Positions 7,664-12,925 of a stretch of 12,925 bases of DNA are shown one piece after another; position 1 is the stretch's first letter, and each line of letters begins with the position of its first letter. The position numbers and the translations under genes were made by a program. The stretch lies in contig JALWRJ010000447.1 of the NCBI GenBank assembly GCA_026994125.1, positions 1 through 12,925 on the forward strand, written 5' to 3'. This DNA comes from Cyclobacteriaceae bacterium (GTDB taxonomy: Bacteria; Bacteroidota; Bacteroidia; Cytophagales; Cyclobacteriaceae). The notes under the pieces are model-generated. The model did not search any database. It was not told where the DNA came from and was given only the letters and a program-made list of their open reading frames with translations.

Positions 7664-8293
7664 CTAGTTACCTACTCGTAAAATTACACCTCCGGTAAAA
7701 TCGGCCTGTAAAATTTCGCTACCCATGCCAACACCACCACCACAACTTGCACCACCGGTTCCTATGCCGCAGCCAAAACCGGCACCCGAAAAATACAAAG
7801 GCATTAATAGGCGTGCTTGTAGCCGAAGGCCAAATTTATCCGACACAAAATATTTTATTCCTAACCCTGCATTTATGGCAAATCGCCAGTAGTCTTCGCG
7901 CACATCTTTGGGAGCAAACCTGGAGGCACCCAACGAAAAAAGCCCATAGGGTACAAAGCTATCTCCTTCCATCAACGATTTTACAGCTCCTAATTGGTAA
8001 TACTCCACGGATATATCTTGCGGCTTCACAATATCCACTATTCCACCGTCTTGTTTTAAGGTAGATTTAAACTGACTAAAGCCAAGCTCAACAGCTACAC
8101 CGTGGGGTAAAGTTTTGCTCACACTTACACCATAATTTCCTCCACCTTCTATGCGTAGCCGGTAGCCGTTATACGAATAGGCTGTTCTGGATCCTGGCAC
8201 ATAGCCACCATACCCATGAATTTCTATTTGGGCTTGTGCCAAGGTTGAAGCCAACCCTACAAACCATGCGGTCAATACTAAAAGTCTTTTCAT
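7664..8293 (-). CDS. Small outer-membrane beta-barrel protein with Gly/Cys-rich loop
   Basis: This is a 209-residue exported protein of the OmpA-barrel-like 'outer membrane protein beta-barrel' type common in Bacteroidota. The signal peptide (hydrophobic 4-19) ends with ALA-type residues at AQAQ, cleaved near residue 22. The mature chain alternates amphipathic strands such as NYGVSVSKTL, GVAVELGFSQF, SVEYYQLGAV, PYGLFSLGASRF, FAINAGLGIKYFV and FGLRLQARLLMPLYF. An unusual loop at 170-191 is almost all Gly, Ser and Ala and holds the only two cysteines of the protein (C175, C184), possibly a disulfide. It closes with a final strand (VILRVGN). The gene lies 31 bases after the thioredoxin-like gene on the same strand, so they may be co-transcribed, but an exact TAnnTTTG element in the gap suggests its own promoter. 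Ligand and role are unknown. Confidence 0.78.
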   Translation of the reverse strand: MKRLLVLTAWFVGLASTLAQAQIEIHGYGGYVPGSRTAYSYNGYRLRIEGGGNYGVSVSKTLPHGVAVELGFSQFKSTLKQDGGIVDIVKPQDISVEYYQLGAVKSLMEGDSFVPYGLFSLGASRFAPKDVREDYWRFAINAGLGIKYFVSDKFGLRLQARLLMPLYFSGAGFGCGIGTGGASCGGGVGMGSEILQADFTGGVILRVGN

Positions 8294-8314
8294 TTAATTT
8301 TTTATTTCTATTTA

Positions 8315-8322
8315 CAAAACTA
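8315..8322 (-). promoter_or_regulatory. Candidate -7 element for the small barrel gene
   Basis: The minus strand reads TAGTTTTG, an exact TAnnTTTG match, 21 bases before the start at 8293 and within the 31-base gap after the upstream gene. A TTG on the same strand (plus-strand positions 8347-8349) lies 24 bases upstream, slightly farther than the usual -33 spacing. Confidence 0.42.
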
Positions 8323-8324
8323 AC

Positions 8325-8885
8325 CTAATATTTCCATTTAATACTGCAACCTATGCTTGGGTTTTGATGTTCACTTATCGGTACCCCGGCTAGCAGGTTA
8401 TCCAGGGCTTCGCGTAAGCTGGAACCAGTTAAGGGCACCTCATTGCCCGGCCTGGAGCCGTCCAACTCGCCCCGGTAAACCAAAGCCATGTCGCTATTAA
8501 ACAAATAAAAGTCGGGGGTGCAAGCAGCCTTGTAGGCTTTGGCCACAGCTTGAGTTTCATCGTATAAATACGGAAAAGGGTAATTCCATTTTTTAGCCTC
8601 TTCCAACATTAGCTCCGGACTGTCCTCCGGGTAGTTATCCACATCGTTAGCGCTAATAGCCACAAAGGCAATATCCTTAGGCAGGTAGTCGTTAGCCAAC
8701 CGAACCAATTCGGGCTGCACATGCTTAACATACGGACAATGATTACAAATAAACATAATCAACGTACCCCGCTTACCGCTACTCAGCGATGCCAGGTTTA
8801 GTACGTTACCCGAAACTACATCCGGCAGTTCAAATGGGATGGCCGGAGTTTGTAAATCCAACATACTAGAAGGTGTTAATGCCAT
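8325..8885 (-). CDS. Thioredoxin-fold protein (AhpC/TSA-Redoxin type)
   Basis: This 186-residue cytoplasmic protein has no signal peptide. The N-terminus (MALTPSSMLDLQTPAIPFELPDV) has the look of the widespread 'thioredoxin family protein' of this type, which supports the start at 8885 over the Met at residue 8. The active site is C47-N-H-C50 followed by PYVKH, and the strand-turn CTPDF (122-126) carries the cis-Pro P124 expected of the thioredoxin fold. A further conserved-looking cysteine is C180 in PSIGCSIKWKY at the C-terminus. Such proteins are predicted thiol-disulfide oxidoreductases or peroxiredoxin relatives; the physiological substrate is not established. It is the first gene of a probable two-gene unit with the small barrel protein, and diverges from the large AsmA-like gene across an AT-rich spacer. 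I could not find a convincing promoter upstream. Confidence 0.88.
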   Translation of the reverse strand: MALTPSSMLDLQTPAIPFELPDVVSGNVLNLASLSSGKRGTLIMFICNHCPYVKHVQPELVRLANDYLPKDIAFVAISANDVDNYPEDSPELMLEEAKKWNYPFPYLYDETQAVAKAYKAACTPDFYLFNSDMALVYRGELDGSRPGNEVPLTGSSLREALDNLLAGVPISEHQNPSIGCSIKWKY

Positions 8886-9241
8886 AATTTTAAAGTTTTA
8901 AAACAGATGCAAGTTAATTAATATTATATTTTAATAATATAGCTAAATAACAATTTAACAGGAAGTAAATAAATTGTCTATTTTTAGTTATTAATAAATT
9001 AATCAATAATTATATATTATTTAAGGAATATTTTTATATTAACTTATGGATTAAAAATATGAGTATTATTTTTTTAATTTCCATTTAAAATTCCTCCAAT
9101 TGCTTATAAATACACATTTTAAGCAACTGATTTATAGGTTTATAAATACCTCTACCATAAGCATAAATTTAATCTAAATTAAAACTTCTTACAGATTAAA
9201 TTATTCTATATCTTTTCGAAAAATAGGATAAATACACACCA
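8886..9241. other. AT-rich divergent intergenic region
   Basis: This 356-base spacer separates the divergent thioredoxin-like and AsmA-like genes. It is extremely AT-rich with no recognisable gene. It contains an AT-only 7-bp inverted repeat (8921-8927 with 8934-8940), likely a composition effect, and the stem-loop at 9100-9126. A weak -7-like TATCTTTT at 9209-9216 lies 26 bases before the TTG start. Neither strand shows an exact TAnnTTTG. Confidence 0.6.
9100..9126. repeat. Stem-loop TTGCTTA...TAAGCAA
   Basis: TTGCTTA (9100-9106) pairs perfectly with TAAGCAA (9120-9126). With T9107 bulged, AAA (9108-9110) can also pair with TTT (9117-9119), leaving a 6-base loop. It lies between divergent genes, so it is more likely an operator or leader structure than a terminator. 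No T-tract of terminator type follows. Confidence 0.4.
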
Positions 9242-12200
9242 TTGACGGAAGAAAAAAAGCATAGAAAAAGGAAGTTTCTCTTTAATCCTTTAAAGAGACC
9301 CCTGCCCTATATTGGGCTAATTATTGGCATTATGCTTATTATTTTTCAGCAAACCATCCGTAATTATGTATCGGATACCATTGGCGATATTTTAGTTAAG
9401 TCGATGGAAGAGGCGACCGGGGGCGTGTACAAAACCACCTATGATTTAGTTCGTTTCGACATTATTTCGAGCGAATTAAGAATAAGTAATCTAAAAATAG
9501 AGCTGGACACCACAGTTATATCAAAAGAAGACTATTTAAAATCGAAACCAAACCTAATTCATGTAAATACACCTATTATTGTAGTTAAGCTAAAATCTAT
9601 ATTCCCCCTGGTGTTTAGCAACAAGCTTTACGTAAGCTATGTAGGCGCACAAAATCCTGATTTTGAACTAATTAAAAGCAAGCACGGTTCGGTACCCGAA
9701 AACGCTAGTGCAGAAAGCCAACAGGATATTCGTGAAACCATAAACAACTACTTTAGTGCCTTAGAAATCGACAGTTTTAGGCTAAAAAATGGGGCTTTTA
9801 ATATTTCAAATCATCAGGAGAACGACCATGAACTGGATGTAATAAAAGTGAAAGATTTTAGTATGTTGCTCAAAAACTTTCGGCTCGATTCGCTTAGTCC
9901 GTCTATTTTGCTTAAAGGCATAAGAGCCCAAAGTTTAGATTTACAGGTAATAGATCAGGACGTAAACCTGCCCAAACTAAACCAAAGTATTCATTTTGAA
10001 AAATTTTCGCTTTCCACGACCGATTCTACCATAACATTGGATAGTTTAACCATCAAAAACCTGGACAAAACCAAAGGTAGGGCAAACTCAACTCTGCGTG
10101 TAAAACAGGTAGAATTGCATGGTGTAAACTTTGATGAGGCCTTTAAAAACAACAATATTACTATTAACGAATTGCATGTTGTAGCCCCCAAAATTCATTA
10201 CGACCAGTTAGACTTTACCCCATTAAAAAAAGTAGAAAAAGAAAACAAAGGCACGCTGTTCGAGGCCTTTAATCAATTTTTTATCAAAGATATCAGGGTG
10301 TTTAATGGAGAAGTTGACTACCACGGTAGGCACAATACCCGCATCAATAATTTTTCTGTGGGAATTGCAGATTACACCATTACACCCGAAGACTGGAAAA
10401 ACCGACAGCCCGTATCTGACTTTCAATTGCTTTTCTTAAACGCAAATAACTTAACACAAGAGCTTCCAGACAGCATTCATACCGCAACAGTTGAACAGGT
10501 AACATACAGCCCGATTGCCAAAAAACTAGCGCTTACAAACCTGAAAGTAAGCCCAATAAAGGGACGAAATACATACAAATATTTAAAAGCCAGAAACAGC
10601 AATTTATACACCCGAAGCAGCATAAGCAGCCTTACTTTAACAGGCTTTAATGTTCCTGAAATGATAACGAAAGGAAAAGTAGAAATAGATTCTGTTATTA
10701 TTAACCGCCCCAAAAGTTTTATTGTACAATACCCAGGCATGTATTTAAAACCGGTCAAATCAAAACATAAAAACAAACTACTATTTAATGTAAATTATTT
10801 AATTGCTAACAACGGCAGTCTGCGGGTAAAAAGCTACCAAAATAAAAGTTCTCAGGAATTTTCGTTTACTAATATTTACGCCACCACCGGTACTATTAGT
10901 CAAAAATCTTCCCTCAGTAATTTACCCAAACAGTTTAACCTGGTAGTGGGTAATGCCCGGCTGCAACTCAAAAACACTGGCCATACCACCCGGTTTACCA
11001 ACCTGCGTTTTAGCCAACACAACCATTTGTATATAAGCGAAGTAAGTTTACAACCCGATAGCAGTAATTTACCCTACCACCATATAAAAGGTAAGCTTTC
11101 CGATGTAGCGGTGCAAGGGATTCAGCTACCTACCCTGCTTTCGAAACAAAAGTTGGAAATAGACTCACTAACTATTGGCCTGGCTAACCTGACGGGTGAT
11201 TTCACCAGACGTGCATTTGAACAAAGTAATAATACTAATAACAATGGCTTAAAAGATGTAATTATTGGTAAGTTGCAAGTAAACCAAGCCAATGCAAAAC
11301 TTGCACATAGGGCAGGCCATGTAGCTATTTCAGGCACCAGGCTTAGCCTTGACAGCCTAAAATTAGATTCGTTACAAGCTAGTAAAGCCAGTTTAACTTA
11401 CAAAAACACAGCCCTTTGGTTTGATAACTTACTGGTAAACAACCTTAAAAATAACAGCACCTTACAAGGGCAAGCAGGAAGCTACCTGGAAGCAGACTCA
11501 TCGCTGGTTATCCGAAACCTAACCTATACGCAACCCAAAAACAAACTTAAAGCTGGGTTGGAATCAATAAATATTTTAGGGCTGGACAAAGAAAAATTAA
11601 CGCACACGCAAGCTTTAAACGTGCGTAAAATACAGTTTAACAAACCTTACCTAATAATATCAACTCCACCCAAAGACAGCACAAAGGCACCTATAAATGC
11701 AAATAAACAACTACTTACCAAAGGCCTAAAAGCGGTGAGTTTCGATACACTGGAAGTAGTAAACGGGCATGCGTCCATTGCTTTACCTAACCAGCAAAAC
11801 ATTAATTTGGGTCATTTTAAAGGAATACTAACCTCTTACCGTATAGACACAACTACCTCTATTTTTGAGGCAGTAAACAAGGCCAAAGGAGTTTTTGAAT
11901 TTACAGACATCAATCTACGAGGACTAAAAGATACCTTAAGCGTAACTAAACTCCACATAGATGCATACCAACGTTTTTTATGGACTGATTCTATATATTT
12001 TGATACCCAATTGGGGCGCAACAAACTTCGTGTCGTTTCTCCGGGGATTGGCGTAGATTACATCGATATACCTGCATTACTGCACAAAAAGGTCGAAATA
12101 AGTCGTATCTCTACACGAAATAATTTCATTGAACTTACTCAAACCGACACTATCAAAACAGTTCAAAATAAGTCAACTAAAGGCTTTACTTTACCGCTCA

Positions 12201-12925
12201 ACCTTAACCTGAACAAAGTAAATATTTTAAGCTCACGCTTAAAATATACTAAGATAAACCAACCTAACCATGCCCTATCCTCCTTGCATTTTGATATTGC
12301 CATTGATAGCCTTGAGGGCCGGGAAGGCCATCCTTTTGACCTGGCACACAATACCAAAGACACACGGCTTACCCTGCTTAACTTTGCCACAAACCTACCC
12401 GATAGTTTAAACACACTTGGTTTTGATACGCTCAAGGTATCGAGCAAAAAAGCAGAAATTGAACTGGCTAACCTAACCTTACAAGCGCGCTACCCAAAAT
12501 ATGAGTACGGCAACCAGGTAGGCTACCAGGTAGATTGGAAAGACTTGCTGATTGAAAAAATAAAAGTAAGCCAAATTGACTTTGAAGATTTGCTTGAAAA
12601 AGGCACCTTGAAATGCGAAAAGATAACGTTAGCAAATGGCCATTTAAAGCTGTTTAAAGACAAGCAACTCCCCTTTCCAACCGATAGGCGCATACCTATT
12701 TTGCAAGACCGAATTCGTAACTTAAAAATGCCCGTCAAGATAGATACCATTCAGGTTAAAGGCCTTGACATCTATCAAACCACCTTGCAATCAACCGGTA
12801 AAACCGAAGGTAGCATCTCATTTAATAAAACCAATGGGTTAATCACCAATATAACCAACGATAGCCTTAGATTGCAAAACAACAGGTTATTAAACGTAGT
12901 GGCCGATACACGTATAATGAATTCA
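9242..12925 (+). CDS. Giant AsmA/DUF748-like membrane-anchored protein, 3' end outside window
   Basis: The frame is open from the TAG at 9224-9226 to the window edge: 1228 codons from the TTG at 9242, with no stop. The N-terminus is very basic (KKHRKRK), then one transmembrane anchor (about residues 21-36, YIGLIIGIMLIIF). Everything after it should be periplasmic. The rest is a long series of short beta strands of the AsmA type, with phrases such as IDSLTI and VEIDSV and a conserved-looking DIRVFNGEVDYHG. By eye it divides into about seven units of about 155-177 residues. Proteins of this class (AsmA, TamB, YhdP, DUF748) are proposed to form hydrophobic grooves that carry lipids between inner and outer membranes; the role here is inferred from that. 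No ATG is in frame until 9332, inside the anchor, so TTG is the likely start. The C-terminal AsmA-like region is missing from view. Confidence 0.82.
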   Translation, partial: MTEEKKHRKRKFLFNPLKRPLPYIGLIIGIMLIIFQQTIRNYVSDTIGDILVKSMEEATGGVYKTTYDLVRFDIISSELRISNLKIELDTTVISKEDYLKSKPNLIHVNTPIIVVKLKSIFPLVFSNKLYVSYVGAQNPDFELIKSKHGSVPENASAESQQDIRETINNYFSALEIDSFRLKNGAFNISNHQENDHELDVIKVKDFSMLLKNFRLDSLSPSILLKGIRAQSLDLQVIDQDVNLPKLNQSIHFEKFSLSTTDSTITLDSLTIKNLDKTKGRANSTLRVKQVELHGVNFDEAFKNNNITINELHVVAPKIHYDQLDFTPLKKVEKENKGTLFEAFNQFFIKDIRVFNGEVDYHGRHNTRINNFSVGIADYTITPEDWKNRQPVSDFQLLFLNANNLTQELPDSIHTATVEQVTYSPIAKKLALTNLKVSPIKGRNTYKYLKARNSNLYTRSSISSLTLTGFNVPEMITKGKVEIDSVIINRPKSFIVQYPGMYLKPVKSKHKNKLLFNVNYLIANNGSLRVKSYQNKSSQEFSFTNIYATTGTISQKSSLSNLPKQFNLVVGNARLQLKNTGHTTRFTNLRFSQHNHLYISEVSLQPDSSNLPYHHIKGKLSDVAVQGIQLPTLLSKQKLEIDSLTIGLANLTGDFTRRAFEQSNNTNNNGLKDVIIGKLQVNQANAKLAHRAGHVAISGTRLSLDSLKLDSLQASKASLTYKNTALWFDNLLVNNLKNNSTLQGQAGSYLEADSSLVIRNLTYTQPKNKLKAGLESINILGLDKEKLTHTQALNVRKIQFNKPYLIISTPPKDSTKAPINANKQLLTKGLKAVSFDTLEVVNGHASIALPNQQNINLGHFKGILTSYRIDTTTSIFEAVNKAKGVFEFTDINLRGLKDTLSVTKLHIDAYQRFLWTDSIYFDTQLGRNKLRVVSPGIGVDYIDIPALLHKKVEISRISTRNNFIELTQTDTIKTVQNKSTKGFTLPLNLNLNKVNILSSRLKYTKINQPNHALSSLHFDIAIDSLEGREGHPFDLAHNTKDTRLTLLNFATNLPDSLNTLGFDTLKVSSKKAEIELANLTLQARYPKYEYGNQVGYQVDWKDLLIEKIKVSQIDFEDLLEKGTLKCEKITLANGHLKLFKDKQLPFPTDRRIPILQDRIRNLKMPVKIDTIQVKGLDIYQTTLQSTGKTEGSISFNKTNGLITNITNDSLRLQNNRLLNVVADTRIMNS

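Noticed and set aside
7747..8064. A 105-codon plus-strand open frame
   Set aside because: It is antisense to the small barrel protein, whose signal peptide and strand pattern are convincing.
8921..8940. AT-only inverted repeat ATATTAT/ATAATAT
   Set aside because: Made only of A and T in very AT-rich DNA, so a chance match is the simplest explanation.
9991..12750. Several short minus-strand open frames of 62-99 codons
   Set aside because: They all lie opposite the continuous 1228-codon plus-strand frame, which has clear AsmA-like character, and their translations show no domain features.
1..12925. Mobile elements, CRISPR arrays, tRNA or rRNA genes
   Set aside because: I looked for transposase or integrase motifs, regularly spaced long direct repeats and tRNA-like cloverleaf sequence and saw none.

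Overview
The window looks like a piece of a Bacteroidota (Cytophaga/Flavobacteria/Sphingobacteria-like) chromosome. The evidence is AT-rich intergenic DNA, no clear Shine-Dalgarno sequences, signal peptides ending in Ala-Gln, a Ser-Ser-Cys lipobox, small beta-barrel outer-membrane proteins, and exact matches to the Bacteroidota -7 promoter element TAnnTTTG ahead of several genes. It reads as ordinary chromosomal housekeeping and envelope DNA. I see no phage, IS element, CRISPR array, rRNA or tRNA.

Layout. 1-1257: an exported methionine sulfoxide reductase B (+) meets a DJ-1/PfpI-family protein (-) tail to tail with one base between them. 1423-4284: a probable outer-membrane barrel protein (-) is divergent from a DUF1254/DUF1214 lipoprotein (+), which ends at a strong terminator. 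4285-4610: a hairpin-dense spacer with a 21-bp perfect stem-loop just before the next gene. 4611-5786: an orphan AAA ATPase with a DUF4143 domain. 5968-7539: an FAD-dependent GMC oxidoreductase with a four-cysteine cluster. 7540-7663: a spacer with degenerate heptamer repeats. 7664-8885 (-): a thioredoxin-like protein followed by a small outer-membrane barrel with a Gly/Cys-rich loop. 8886-9241: a very AT-rich divergent spacer. 9242-12925 (+): one open reading frame of 1228 codons running off the window, encoding a membrane-anchored AsmA/DUF748-like giant protein. It has no upstream ATG and probably starts at TTG.

How the genes relate. There is no obvious single pathway. Several products act in the envelope (MsrB, both barrels, the DUF1254 lipoprotein, the AsmA-like protein). 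Others deal with redox or electrophile chemistry (MsrB, DJ-1-like, thioredoxin-like, GMC). Except for the thioredoxin-like/barrel pair, most genes look singly transcribed.

The most interesting structure is in the AsmA-like protein. Its visible part resolves by eye into about seven tandem units of about 155-177 residues, each carrying an ordered pair of short beta-strand motifs. This fits a repeating beta-groove lipid-transfer protein spanning the periplasm. The second point of interest is the hairpin-rich spacer and possible leaderless promoter before the DUF4143 ATPase. I found no clearly unprecedented biological system.
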